A stretch of 64,000 bases of DNA from Apilactobacillus apisilvae (GTDB lineage: Bacteria; Bacillota; Bacilli; Lactobacillales; Lactobacillaceae). The notes beneath the pieces are model-generated. The model saw only the letters and a program-made list of their open reading frames with translations. It had not been told where the DNA came from and ran no database searches. Positions 1 to 8,058 of the stretch are shown piece by piece (position 1 is the first letter of the stretch; every line of letters starts with the position of its first letter). The position numbers and the translations under genes are program-made. The DNA is taken from NCBI RefSeq assembly GCF_023380225.1, contig NZ_CP093362.1:992001-1056000 (forward strand), in the 5' to 3' direction.

Positions 1-1
1 A

Positions 2-313
2 TTTACTTCACCAAGAATTAGCCAAATGGGTGTTTCAGTTGATGAAGCAGCAGCTAGTGATCAATATACGATTGAAAAACATGAAATGGCTAGAAGTTGG
101 TTTAGACAAGCAACTAAAGAAAAGATTGCTGAAAATGCATACATCTTTGATCAAGAACATCGATTAGTTGGATTTACTGAGATTTCTGATCAAGCTGATA
201 ATGCAATCGATACAATTGTTCCAGCTGTAAACATGCATATGAATGAAGAAGAAATTGAACGTAATGTTCACCTCTTCCCTTCAATTGGTCATGACACTTG
301 GAAAAATCTATAA
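2..313 (+). CDS. C-terminal end of a pyridine-nucleotide disulfide oxidoreductase (5' partial)
   Basis: The frame is open from the window edge and ends at TAA 311-313, so the start lies outside. The visible ~103 residues look like the dimerisation domain of the glutathione reductase/dihydrolipoamide dehydrogenase family: an FTSPRISQMGVS segment (family pattern FTxPxxxxVG), then HRLVGFTEIS (KLVGxxxxG position), then a C-terminal LFPSIGHDTW. In true disulfide reductases that last position is HPTxSE, whose His-Glu pair is the catalytic acid/base. Here Phe replaces the His, so this is probably a family member without classical disulfide reductase chemistry. The FAD and NAD(P) domains are not visible, so the substrate cannot be named. 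Confidence 0.7.
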   Translation, partial: FTSPRISQMGVSVDEAAASDQYTIEKHEMARSWFRQATKEKIAENAYIFDQEHRLVGFTEISDQADNAIDTIVPAVNMHMNEEEIERNVHLFPSIGHDTWKNL

Positions 314-320
314 TACGGTA

Positions 321-357
321 AAAGACTCTTTAGCTAGAAAGGTTAAAGAGTCTTTTT
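321..357 (+). terminator. Rho-independent terminator
   Basis: Stem AAAGACTCTTTA / TTAAAGAGTCTTT with a ~10-base loop, running into TTTTTATATA. It lies 8 bases after the stop of the oxidoreductase tail. Confidence 0.85.
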
Positions 358-402
358 ATATATAGTATAATGTAAACAATTATTATATCAGGAGGGATTT
401 TC

Positions 403-1065
403 GTGAATCGTCAACAATTAAAGGGAGAATCACATCAAATCCTAAGTCAACATTTTGGATTCTTCTTTATGCTATTTATTCCATATTTTATTTTAAGATG
501 GATTGCATCATTTACCAGTAGTAGAAGTGTTATTTTAGAACCAAATTATAATTACCCATTTAGTTATGATTATCACGCACTAACTGCATCGTATATTTTT
601 ATTTTTATTGCAGTATTATTTACTTTAAGTGCATTCTTTAATCTACTAGATGTATGGCGTAATCAAAGTGATTTTGAAAATGGCTTTGGTAAATCATTTA
701 ATATATTGAACAGTCAAAGAGTATTTTGGGGTTCAATTGGAATTATGATTGTAACATTTATCTTAGTATTTCTTTGGTCATGTTTATTATTTATTCCTGG
801 CATCATTAAATCATTTTCATATTCTCAAGCAATTTATATTTATCGTGATGCTGCTAAGAATGGTAAGCCAATCGGGATTATGGATGCCATCACTAAGAGT
901 CGTAAATTAATGGATGGTTATAAAGTTGATTACTTCGTTCTACAACTAAGTTTTATTGGTTGGTGGTTACTATCATTTATCACATTAGGACTTGCTGCTA
1001 TCTATGTAACCCCTTACTACTATCTAACAATGTCCAATTATTATATAAAATTACTGAATAAGTAG
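403..1065 (+). CDS. DUF975 family integral membrane protein
   Basis: 220 residues, starting at GTG 403 with AGGAGGG at 390-396 as ribosome binding site. The N-terminus MNRQQLKGESHQIL is characteristic of DUF975 proteins (a short cytoplasmic amphipathic stretch before the first membrane helix). About five hydrophobic helices follow, including FFMLFIPYFILRW and SYIFIFIAVLFTLSAF. The helix WSCLLFIPGIIKSFSYSQA and the stretch DAITKSRKLMDGYK are also typical of the family. The biochemical function of DUF975 is unknown. A TATAAT at 366-371 may be its -10 box. The gene sits alone between two terminators, so it is probably monocistronic. Confidence 0.8.
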   Translation: MNRQQLKGESHQILSQHFGFFFMLFIPYFILRWIASFTSSRSVILEPNYNYPFSYDYHALTASYIFIFIAVLFTLSAFFNLLDVWRNQSDFENGFGKSFNILNSQRVFWGSIGIMIVTFILVFLWSCLLFIPGIIKSFSYSQAIYIYRDAAKNGKPIGIMDAITKSRKLMDGYKVDYFVLQLSFIGWWLLSFITLGLAAIYVTPYYYLTMSNYYIKLLNK

Positions 1066-1070
1066 ACAAA

Positions 1071-1107
1071 AGCACCACTAAGAAATTACTCTTAGTGGTG
1101 TTTTTTG
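1071..1107. terminator. Terminator between convergent genes
   Basis: CACCACTAAG / CTTAGTGGTG perfect 10-bp stem followed by TTTTTTG on the + strand. It serves the DUF975 gene and may also stop the leftward uspA transcript. Confidence 0.85.
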
Positions 1108-1130
1108 TACTAATAATTTATTATTACAAA

Positions 1131-1577
1131 TTATCTGATAACCATAACTGATACTGGTGAGTATTTAGCCATATATGCAGCTTGACTACCAAAATGTCTA
1201 GATAATCCCTTTTTGGATTCTGATCCAACAATTAATAGATCTGGATTTACCTTAGGGATAACATCTTTAACAATTGTTTCTCCTGCTTCACCTTGTGATG
1301 CGATAACTTCAACGTTTTTTACGCCAGCAGATTCAGCGGTTTCTTTATATTTATTAATATGCTTTTCTAAATCTTCATATTTACCGTGAACATATTTACC
1401 AGATAAAGCTTGGTAAATATTAATATCCTCATCTTCAAGGACTGAAACGATTGTTAATTTAGCATCTTCTTGCTTAGCACGCGCAATCGCATACTTAAAG
1501 GCTAAAATTGCATCGTCTGAGTCATCTACAGCAACAAGAATATTTTTGAAATCGATATCCATATCCATGTTTTTCAT
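1131..1577 (-). CDS. Universal stress protein, UspA family
   Basis: 148 residues, the usual length of a single-domain Usp. The N-terminus KNILVAVDDSDDAILAFKYA is the Usp beta1 strand with its Asp. The C-terminus VGSESKKGLSRHFGSQAAYM followed by YSPVSVMVIR fits the G-2x-G-9x-G(S/T) nucleotide-binding pattern, although the spacing is not perfect. The start is ATG 1577 with AGAAGGC seven bases upstream. It lies 30 bases after the stop of mntH on the same strand, an arrangement often seen in lactobacilli, so it is probably co-transcribed with the metal transporter. A general stress role is inferred from the family. Confidence 0.88.
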   Translation of the reverse strand: MKNMDMDIDFKNILVAVDDSDDAILAFKYAIARAKQEDAKLTIVSVLEDEDINIYQALSGKYVHGKYEDLEKHINKYKETAESAGVKNVEVIASQGEAGETIVKDVIPKVNPDLLIVGSESKKGLSRHFGSQAAYMAKYSPVSVMVIR

Positions 1578-1607
1578 ATTTATGCCTTCTATTCTTTAAT
1601 TATTTTA

Positions 1608-3167
1608 TTATGAACGAGAATTAATAAAACGCTTGTTGCCACGATGTAGTTCAGTAAGCGTCCAGATTAATAATAGAACTATTAAAATATTAATAATCCA
1701 AGCAAGAATTCCAGCTTGACTTTCTTGTGCAGCAGTAGGATTATCGCCGTAAAAACCAGCAATTGAATCCTTCATATTATATAAGTTCAAGAAAGTTAAT
1801 GTTAAGACTGAAACCCAGCCACAAATTTTAACCCAAACAGTATTTTTAAAACGATTACCCATTTCCCATTTACTGTTAGTCATCATTAATAATGGAAGCA
1901 TTGAGAATGGTAAAGCAAACGCTAAGAAAATTTGTGAGTTTTCGATTAAATCATTAATAGCAGCATGTTGTTTCAAAGTAGATTCGCCAGAAGTCATAAG
2001 TACACAAATCAATACAGGAATAACTGAAATTAGACGAGTAATTAAACGACGTGCCCATAGTGGAACCTTTAGGTTAATAAAGCCTTCCATAATAACTTGT
2101 CCAGTTAAAGTACCAGTAATGGTGGAATTTTGACCAGAAGCAAGTAAAGCAACAGCGAATAATGTTGATAAAACACCAGATTTAGCAACACTAATTAAAA
2201 TAGGGTTGGATAACATCTTAGTATTATTCAAAGCATCAAATAATCCAAAGAATGAAGTATCTTGAACGGCACCTGATTTAAATACCGCAACCCCCATAAT
2301 TAGTAGTAAAGCATTAACAAAGAATGCAAAGGTTAATTGAATATTGGAATCCCATGTTGTAAAACGAATCGTTCTTGCAACATCTTCTTCATCTTTACGA
2401 TTAATCTTACGAGTTTGTGAAATAGCTGAATGTAAGTATAAGTTATGTGGCATAACTGTTGCACCAATAATACCTAAAGCACCAGATAATGGTGTCATAC
2501 CAGCAACTTCATGACCAGTTGAAATAGTCTCGGGAACTGGGAGTAAGCCCTTCATTGCACCGACCCAATCAGGATTAGATAATACAACTTGATATACGAA
2601 AACTAATAAAATAACAATAATCAAGCATACAACAATTGCTTCGATTTTTCTAAAACCAATTTTTGTTAATAATAGCAAAATCAATACATCAAAAACGGTT
2701 AAGAAAACAGCAACAGTTAGCGGAATATTAAATAATAAATATAACGCAATCGCTCCACCAATAACTTCGGCGATATCAGTGGCCATAATAGCTAATTCTG
2801 TCATAATCCATAAAACAATACCTAATGTTTTACTAGTTCTGGCACGGATTGCTTGTGCCAAATCCATCTGACTCACGATTCCAAGTTTAGCTGCCATGTA
2901 TTGTAATAACATCGCAATCAAACTTGAAATTAAGATAACAGACATTAATAGATAACCAAAGTTTTGACCTCCGGTAATTGAAGTCGCCCAGTTACCTGGA
3001 TCCATGTAGCCAACAGCTACTAAAGCTCCTGGTCCAGAATATGCGAATAAAGTTTTCCAAAAACTCATATTCTTAGGAACGGAAATTTTTCCGTTTATTT
3101 CATCTAAAGAAGGACCATTTGCGTACTTTACAAACCCCTTCTTGTCGTGTGAATTATTTTCACTCAC
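1608..3167 (-). CDS. mntH: Nramp-family divalent metal (Mn2+/H+) transporter
   Basis: 519 residues with about 11 membrane helices. Helix 1 carries the Nramp metal-binding motif DPGN ([12 protein letters not shown]). Helix 6 carries MPHNLYLHS, whose Met and His neighbours form the other half of the metal site. The hydrophilic N-terminal tail of ~35 residues is typical of the lactobacillar form. The start is GTG 3167 with AAAGGGTG upstream. Lactobacilli import manganese heavily as an antioxidant and cofactor, and the Mn catalase at 25.9 kb would need it. It is followed by uspA. The substrate Mn2+ rather than Fe2+ is inferred from family and context. Confidence 0.92.
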   Translation of the reverse strand: MSENNSHDKKGFVKYANGPSLDEINGKISVPKNMSFWKTLFAYSGPGALVAVGYMDPGNWATSITGGQNFGYLLMSVILISSLIAMLLQYMAAKLGIVSQMDLAQAIRARTSKTLGIVLWIMTELAIMATDIAEVIGGAIALYLLFNIPLTVAVFLTVFDVLILLLLTKIGFRKIEAIVVCLIIVILLVFVYQVVLSNPDWVGAMKGLLPVPETISTGHEVAGMTPLSGALGIIGATVMPHNLYLHSAISQTRKINRKDEEDVARTIRFTTWDSNIQLTFAFFVNALLLIMGVAVFKSGAVQDTSFFGLFDALNNTKMLSNPILISVAKSGVLSTLFAVALLASGQNSTITGTLTGQVIMEGFINLKVPLWARRLITRLISVIPVLICVLMTSGESTLKQHAAINDLIENSQIFLAFALPFSMLPLLMMTNSKWEMGNRFKNTVWVKICGWVSVLTLTFLNLYNMKDSIAGFYGDNPTAAQESQAGILAWIINILIVLLLIWTLTELHRGNKRFINSRS

Positions 3168-3255
3168 AAAAATTCACCCTTTCCATAAATTAAAAGAAGT
3201 CTTCCATAAGACAGATAATATTATAGCATACGTTTCAATAAGTTGAAAAGGTTTT

Positions 3256-3269
3256 TTAGGCAAAGCTAA
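3256..3269. promoter_or_regulatory. Possible MntR/DtxR-type palindrome upstream of mntH
   Basis: TTAGGCAAAGCTAA is a 14-bp imperfect palindrome resembling the TTAGGTNNNCCTAA-like boxes of manganese-responsive DtxR-family repressors. It lies ~90 bp upstream of the mntH start and just upstream of a possible TATAAT (minus strand, 3225-3220). Weak, motif-level evidence only. Confidence 0.2.
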
Positions 3270-3341
3270 TCTTTTTGACAATTTAACTTAAAATGTTAAT
3301 CAATGATAGTTTAATGATTATTTTCAATTATGTATACTACA

Positions 3342-3354
3342 AAATACGAACTAT
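3342..3354 (+). promoter_or_regulatory. Candidate PurBox (PurR site) upstream of adenine deaminase
   Basis: AAATACGAACTAT matches the Lactobacillales PurBox AWWWCCGAACWWT at all but one position. It lies eight bases upstream of the -35 box of the adenine deaminase promoter, a sensible place for PurR to act on a purine salvage gene. Confidence 0.35.
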
Positions 3355-3362
3355 TATCAAAT

Positions 3363-3391
3363 TTGACAAATTATAGTTAATGTTTCATAAT
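3363..3391 (+). promoter_or_regulatory. Sigma-A promoter of the adenine deaminase gene
   Basis: TTGACA (3363-3368), 17-base spacer, CATAAT (3386-3391), 46 bases before the ATG. A textbook -35 and spacing. Confidence 0.7.
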
Positions 3392-3436
3392 GTTTGATAA
3401 TTTTACTCGTAAAAAATAAAGGATGGAATTATCATA

Positions 3437-5110
3437 ATGCAAACAATCGATTTAGTAATTAATAATGGTAAAGTGTTAAATGTTTTTAGCAAAAAATTTG
3501 AAAAAGAAAATTTATTTATAAATCAAGGTAAAATTATTGATGAACCTAAAAATAATTACAAAGCTATCAAAAGTATTGATGCTAAAGGTCAATATTTAGT
3601 CCCTGGTTTCATCGATTCACATGTCCATATCGAAAGTTCATTAGTAACCCCTTCTGAATTAGGAAAGGTTATTGTCCCAATGGGGGTGACTTCTGTAGTG
3701 ACTGATCCGCATGAAATAGCTAACGTTGAGGGAACTAATGGAATTAAATATATGATAAAAGATGCTGAACAATCACCATTAGATGTATTTGTTATGTTGC
3801 CATCAAGTGTTCCAGCAACTTCATTTGAACATAATGGTGCTACTTTAGATGCAAAATCATTACGTCCACTTTACAAAGAAACTTCGGTTATCGGTTTAGC
3901 TGAAGTCATGGATTACCCAGCTGTCCATAATCGTGATAAAGATATGATGACTAAAATAAATGATGCCATCAATAACGGATACCAAGTTGATGGTCATGGT
4001 GCTGGTTTATCAGCTGAGCAACTACGTGAATACAAAGAAGTCGGTATTTCAACTGATCATGAATCAACAAATATAAATGAAATGTATGACCGATTAGATG
4101 TTGGAATGAATATATTTTTGCGTGAAGGAACCGTTGAACGTGATTTACAAAATACCATTCAAGCAGTTAATAAAGATAATATTGATAAGTTCTCTTTTTG
4201 TACTGACGATAAATTTATTAATACAATCGTCAAAGAAGGTAGCATTAATTTTAATATTAAATTAGCAATCAAATATGGAATTTCACCTGAAGATGCTTAT
4301 GTTATGGCCAGTTTAAATGCAGCTAAAGCTCATAAAATTAAAGACCTAGGAGCACTTAGCCCTGGATATAAGGCCGACCTTGTAATGGTATCTAATCCAG
4401 CAAAAGTTGATGTAAAGCAAGTAATTAAAAATGGACAAGTTATGAATGAAGATAATTTTAAATCTACGCCAATTATTTTTACTAAAAACACCGTACATCA
4501 AAGTTTAAAATTAGAAGATTTAAATTTACCACTAGAGGAACATAAAAAGTGTCATGTTATTGGTATTCAACCTAATCACATTGAAACAGATCATTTAATG
4601 TTAGATGTGCCTGTTAATAATGGTAATTTCAAAGCTGACTTAGATAATGATGTTCTAAAAATGGTTGATGTTGAACGCCACCATAATTTAGGAACTTTTG
4701 GCATTGGTCTAGTCCATGGTTTTAATATAAAACATGGTGCTGTCGCAACAACCGTTGCTCATGATTCACATAATATTGTAGCAGTGGGGACGTCCGACAA
4801 AGCTATTTATAATGCAATTCAAGCAATCACCAAAGTGGGCGGTGGAATTGCCGTTGTGGATGATAATAAAGAATTAGCAGTTATGCCACTTCCAGTTGCT
4901 GGCTTAATGTCTGATAAGTCTTGGCAAGCAGCTAGTGAAGATTTGAATAGTATTACTGATGCTTTTAAACAAATTAGTGATGACATTGATTTTAATCCTT
5001 TTATTACTTTATCGTTCTTAACCTTACCAGTAATTCCAACCATTAAATTAACAGATCAAGGCTTATATGACTTTAATCAACAACAATTTATTGATGTTCA
5101 ATCTAAATAA
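3437..5110 (+). CDS. ade: Adenine deaminase
   Basis: 557 residues, the normal length for the AdeC-type adenine deaminase (adenine + H2O to hypoxanthine + NH3, purine salvage, cytosol). The metal-binding amidohydrolase motif is HVHIESS (GFIDSHVHIESSLVTPSE). Next come VTDPHEIANV, the HGAGLS segment with a ligand His, and CTDDKF with the late Asp. The C-terminal half has the family-specific VERHHNLG and AVATTVAHDSHN stretches. ATG 3437 is preceded by AAAGGATGG. It is transcribed alone from its own promoter, with a candidate PurR box upstream, and is divergent from mntH. Confidence 0.95.
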   Translation: MQTIDLVINNGKVLNVFSKKFEKENLFINQGKIIDEPKNNYKAIKSIDAKGQYLVPGFIDSHVHIESSLVTPSELGKVIVPMGVTSVVTDPHEIANVEGTNGIKYMIKDAEQSPLDVFVMLPSSVPATSFEHNGATLDAKSLRPLYKETSVIGLAEVMDYPAVHNRDKDMMTKINDAINNGYQVDGHGAGLSAEQLREYKEVGISTDHESTNINEMYDRLDVGMNIFLREGTVERDLQNTIQAVNKDNIDKFSFCTDDKFINTIVKEGSINFNIKLAIKYGISPEDAYVMASLNAAKAHKIKDLGALSPGYKADLVMVSNPAKVDVKQVIKNGQVMNEDNFKSTPIIFTKNTVHQSLKLEDLNLPLEEHKKCHVIGIQPNHIETDHLMLDVPVNNGNFKADLDNDVLKMVDVERHHNLGTFGIGLVHGFNIKHGAVATTVAHDSHNIVAVGTSDKAIYNAIQAITKVGGGIAVVDDNKELAVMPLPVAGLMSDKSWQAASEDLNSITDAFKQISDDIDFNPFITLSFLTLPVIPTIKLTDQGLYDFNQQQFIDVQSK

Positions 5111-5111
5111 A

Positions 5112-5143
5112 AAGTTCAGTGCTATAATGCACTGAACTTTTTT
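5112..5143. terminator. Bidirectional terminator between ade and the cation efflux gene
   Basis: AAGTTCAGTGC / GCACTGAACTT, an 11-bp perfect stem with a 6-base loop. A-run upstream and T-run downstream let it work in both directions, and it overlaps the stop of the leftward gene. Confidence 0.88.
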
Positions 5144-5741
5144 AATCACCTCTAACACCTTCTAGCCCTTCACTAAAAATAAAGTAAACTAATATCAGCG
5201 CAGCGACCGAATCTGCCCACCATAGACCAAATAAAGCATTCAAAACAACACCTACTAGGACAGTTCCAGCAATATAAGCACAAGTAACATTACAATAACT
5301 ATCTTCAATTAGTGCTTTTGAATTCAATGCTTTACCGTATTGACGCTTTTTAATAATAAAGAATGGCATTATTATCAAAGATAAAATTGCGATTATAATA
5401 CCTGAAAATGAATCATCAGCCACACCATGGCCAAATAAATTCATTAATGAAGTAATCGTTACATAGATTGATAATAAGATTAAAATTATGCCTACCAAAA
5501 TAGAAGTAATTCTTTCAGCCTTTTCAATTGATTCATTAGATGCACCATTAATTTGTTTTTTTAGTCGCCAAATTAACATTGATCCAGCAATAATTTCTAA
5601 AAAACTATCTAAACCAAAAGCAATTAGTAAGATAGATTTAGCCATAATACCTGAATATAAAGCAATTACAAATTCAATTGCCATCCAAGCAGTGGATAAA
5701 TATTCAATTTTAATACTTTTATTTACTAAATCATTCTCCAT
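5142..5741 (-). CDS. Cation-diffusion-facilitator-like membrane transporter (membrane domain only)
   Basis: 199 residues with six predicted helices resembling the transmembrane part of CDF metal exporters: FGLDSFLEI in helix 2 and LWWADSVAAL in helix 5 hold the acidic pairs expected at the CDF metal site. The cytoplasmic C-terminal domain of full CDF proteins (~290 aa) is absent, as in the short cation-transporter subfamily found beside ArsR regulators. I choose ATG 5741 because GGGGGG lies eight bases upstream; a longer frame back to 5792 would run deep inside the regulator gene. The start overlaps the end of the arsR-type gene by 11 bases, indicating translational coupling. The metal is not known. 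Confidence 0.75.
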   Translation of the reverse strand: MENDLVNKSIKIEYLSTAWMAIEFVIALYSGIMAKSILLIAFGLDSFLEIIAGSMLIWRLKKQINGASNESIEKAERITSILVGIILILLSIYVTITSLMNLFGHGVADDSFSGIIIAILSLIIMPFFIIKKRQYGKALNSKALIEDSYCNVTCAYIAGTVLVGVVLNALFGLWWADSVAALILVYFIFSEGLEGVRGD

Positions 5742-6054
5742 GATGTTTCCCCCCCATAACGTGACTAGAATGTTGAACTGCTTCATTAACAATATCTAAA
5801 ATATGTGGATCATTTAATTGATAATAAATTGATTTACCATTTCTATTGGCATCAACTAGTTGATGCTTTTTTAATACAGACAATTGATGAGAAACCGCTG
5901 ATTGTTCCATATTCAATTGATTACTTAATTCATTCACATTCATTGATTTATTTTCTAAATTAACTAACATTTTTAATCGATTAGGATTACTTAATAATTT
6001 AAAAATAAGGCTGGCCTCGTCAATATAATCATTATTCACTTTTTTCACTTCCAT
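5731..6054 (-). CDS. ArsR/SmtB-family metal-responsive repressor
   Basis: 107 residues with a central winged helix: LLSNPNRLKMLVNL, then the recognition helix QSAVSHQLSVLKKHQLV, then the wing NGKSIYYQLND. The tail has His residues (HSSHVMGGKHHGE) and a DPHILDIVNEAVQH helix 5 like that of CzrA/SmtB-type alpha5 zinc-site sensors. ATG 6054 lies inside an operator-like palindrome and has no ribosome binding site. GTG 6039 (codon 6) has GGAAG eight bases upstream and may be the real start. Probably represses itself and the downstream efflux gene until metal (Zn, Cd or similar) binds. Confidence 0.85.
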   Translation of the reverse strand: MEVKKVNNDYIDEASLIFKLLSNPNRLKMLVNLENKSMNVNELSNQLNMEQSAVSHQLSVLKKHQLVDANRNGKSIYYQLNDPHILDIVNEAVQHSSHVMGGKHHGE

Positions 6055-6088
6055 ATGAAAATATTTACATATGAATATTTTATCATAT
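6053..6088. promoter_or_regulatory. Operator of the ArsR-type repressor (two overlapping palindromes)
   Basis: ATATGAAAATATTTACATAT (6053-6072) is a 20-bp near-perfect palindrome. It is followed at once by ATATGAatattttaTCATAT (6069-6088) sharing four bases. This is the ATATGA-N8-TCATAT architecture of SmtB/CzrA operators. It covers the promoter (TAAAAT on the minus strand) and the first codon. Confidence 0.6.
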
Positions 6089-6094
6089 ATAATT

Positions 6095-6122
6095 CAAAAT
6101 AAAAGGATGATTTATTCATCCT
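6095..6122 (-). terminator. Terminator of the first TauE/SafE gene
   Basis: On the minus strand AGGATG / CATCCT with a 7-base loop and a TTTTATTTT tail, three bases after the stop codon. It separates this gene from the arsR operator. Confidence 0.7.
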
Positions 6123-6124
6123 AA

Positions 6125-6955
6125 TTAAAAAATACCAAAAATTTTAACATTATATGCTGATGAAAATTGCGTGTAAGCAAGAATTAAAGCTAACACACCA
6201 GTCGTAATTCTAATATATTTAACCGGTAACACTCTAACAATCTTAGGTCCTATGTAACCGCCGATAAAAAATCCAATTCCTAATGGTAATACCAAGATCC
6301 AAACAATATGTGCCATAAATGCATAATAAACGGTTGCAACAATATTAGCAGCTCCCATTGCAACATTTCTAATTGCATTACTTACTGTATATTCATTAGA
6401 ACTAGTTCTTGTTAACAAAACCAAAAGTAAAATTCCAGAAGCAGCACCAAAATAACCACTGTAAGCACCAATCAAGTAAACTAACACGACAATTAAAATA
6501 TTTTTTAGCCATGAATGTTGATTAACCTGACCTTTTTTTGGTTCAAAGTTATTAGCACCTTCATGATTTGCCTCCTGTTTAGAAGGAATTAAAATCATAA
6601 TTCCTCCAGCAGCAATAAAAACAGGAACAATATGTGTAAAACTAGATGATGGTAAAGCGGTTAATAAGATAGCTCCAGTAATTCCACCAAAAAATATAAT
6701 TAACATGGTCTTAAAAAGTTCTTTCCAATGTCCACGTAATTCTTGTGTAGATGAAACAGCTGATCCAATCGAATTAAACATCAACGCTGCCTTATTGACA
6801 ACATTTGCTGATACAGCAGGTAATCCTGCAAAATATAATAAAGCCGGATAAGATGCGAGTGATGCTAAGCCTGTCACAGTTCCCAAAATTCCAGCAACAA
6901 TCCCAACAGGAATAAATAATAAAATCACCCATATACTAACACCAAAAATAGTAAT
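6125..6955 (-). CDS. TauE/SafE (TSUP) family membrane transporter, paralogue 1
   Basis: About 276 residues with 7-8 membrane helices. The duplicated TSUP signature is visible as FIPVGIVAGILGTVTGLASLAS in the first half and YSGYFGAASGILLLVLL in the second. The family exports or imports sulfite, sulfonates or other small organic anions; the substrate here is unknown. The usual start codons fit poorly: TTG 7009 would add 18 residues but has no ribosome binding site. Instead AGAAGG lies nine bases before ATT 6955, exactly where paralogue 2 has AAGGAG and ATT, so I propose an ATT start (uncertain). It is separately terminated from its neighbour. Possible link to the adjacent metal gene pair is unproven. 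Confidence 0.8.
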   Translation of the reverse strand: MTIFGVSIWVILLFIPVGIVAGILGTVTGLASLASYPALLYFAGLPAVSANVVNKAALMFNSIGSAVSSTQELRGHWKELFKTMLIIFFGGITGAILLTALPSSSFTHIVPVFIAAGGIMILIPSKQEANHEGANNFEPKKGQVNQHSWLKNILIVVLVYLIGAYSGYFGAASGILLLVLLTRTSSNEYTVSNAIRNVAMGAANIVATVYYAFMAHIVWILVLPLGIGFFIGGYIGPKIVRVLPVKYIRITTGVLALILAYTQFSSAYNVKIFGIF

Positions 6956-7055
6956 TTGAATCGACCTTCTTTTTTTATTTAAATATAATCCTAAATTCAA
7001 TTTTAACAATTTTATATCAAAAGCCCAAATTGAATGATAATATTATATAAAATAT

Positions 7056-7087
7056 AAAAAGCATACATCACTTGGATGCATACTTTT
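7056..7087 (-). terminator. Terminator between the two TSUP genes
   Basis: Read on the minus strand, AAAAGTATGCATC pairs with GATGTATGCTTTT through a 13-bp stem that includes two G-U pairs, with a T-rich end. The two paralogues are therefore mostly separate transcripts. Confidence 0.7.
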
Positions 7088-7093
7088 GAGAGT

Positions 7094-7933
7094 TTAAAAG
7101 AAATAGAATAAATGAATATCATAAGCTGAAACAAATTGTGAATAAGCCAAAGCTAAGGCTAAAATACCGGTCACAATCTTAATTAGTTTAGTGGGTAGGA
7201 CACGTACTAATTTAGGTCCAACATATCCACCAATTAGAAAACCAATCCCTAATGGAATTGCAAGCTCCCAGTAAATATGGGTATCACCATGTTGTCCATA
7301 TTTAAATGAGTACAAGATTGTACCAATTACATTAGCGGAACCCATTGCAACATTACGAATTGCATTATAAACAGGGAAAGGCTCTTTACTAGTTCTTGAT
7401 AATACCGCTAATAAAATAACTCCGGCAGCAGCACCAAAATAACTTCCGTAAATACCAATTACAAAGTAACCTGCAATTAATAAAATATCACTTAACATTT
7501 TTTTAGAATGAACTTTAGGTTCTTGAACATCAGTTTCTTGATTATGTTTCTTTTCAGGTAATAAAATACCAATTCCAGCAGCAGCAATAAATACTGGAAC
7601 CGCATATTCAAAATCTTGTGAAGGTAAATAAGTTAGTAAGATAACTCCTACAATTCCACCAAAGAAAATAATGGTCATAACCTTCATAAGTTCTTTTCCA
7701 TGGCCTTTTAGTTCTTGTTTAGATGATAGGCCTGAACTAACAACATTAAAAAGTAATGCTGATGTGTTAGTTATATTTGCTGAAATAGGATTTAAAGCCC
7801 CACCCGTAAAATATAATAGTGCTGGATAAGATGCTAATGATGCCAAACCAGTAACTGTACTTAAAATTCCAGCAACTATTCCGACTGGAATGAACAACAA
7901 TAGTGTCCAAACACTAAAACCAAAAATAGTAAT
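7094..7933 (-). CDS. TauE/SafE (TSUP) family membrane transporter, paralogue 2
   Basis: About 279 residues, a tandem duplicate of the preceding gene, sharing VGIVAGILSTVTGLASLAS, NAIRNVAMGSANVI and IGFLIGGYVGPKLVRVLP. The first conventional start codon in frame is TTG 7900, which has no ribosome binding site and cuts off half of the first membrane helix. Twelve codons upstream the frame reads ATT ATT ACT ATT TTT GGT, homologous to ITIFG in paralogue 1, with AAGGAG at 7948-7943, six or nine bases before the ATT codons at 7936 and 7933. The frame closes with TAA at 7963-7961 and has no ATG, GTG or TTG in between. I therefore take ATT 7933 as the likely start. Confidence 0.78.
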   Translation of the reverse strand: MTIFGFSVWTLLLFIPVGIVAGILSTVTGLASLASYPALLYFTGGALNPISANITNTSALLFNVVSSGLSSKQELKGHGKELMKVMTIIFFGGIVGVILLTYLPSQDFEYAVPVFIAAAGIGILLPEKKHNQETDVQEPKVHSKKMLSDILLIAGYFVIGIYGSYFGAAAGVILLAVLSRTSKEPFPVYNAIRNVAMGSANVIGTILYSFKYGQHGDTHIYWELAIPLGIGFLIGGYVGPKLVRVLPTKLIKIVTGILALALAYSQFVSAYDIHLFYFF

Positions 7934-8017
7934 AATAAAAAACTCCTTAATATATATAAATTAACAACATTTATATATATTATTACTTTCAAAACAAAAA
8001 TCAACCAACACAAACTA

Positions 8018-8053
8018 AAAAAGTACTGATAATATAATAATTATCAGTACTTT
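8018..8053 (-). terminator. Terminator of the walRK-htrA operon
   Basis: AAAGTACTGATAA / TTATCAGTACTTT, a 13-bp perfect stem with an 8-base loop and a TTTTT run on the minus strand, right after the htrA stop. Confidence 0.88.
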
Positions 8054-8058
8054 CAAGT

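Noticed and set aside
4819..5043. Minus-strand open frame inside adenine deaminase
   Set aside because: It is an antisense shadow of the conserved ade reading frame, with no signals of its own; many similar shadows were ignored.
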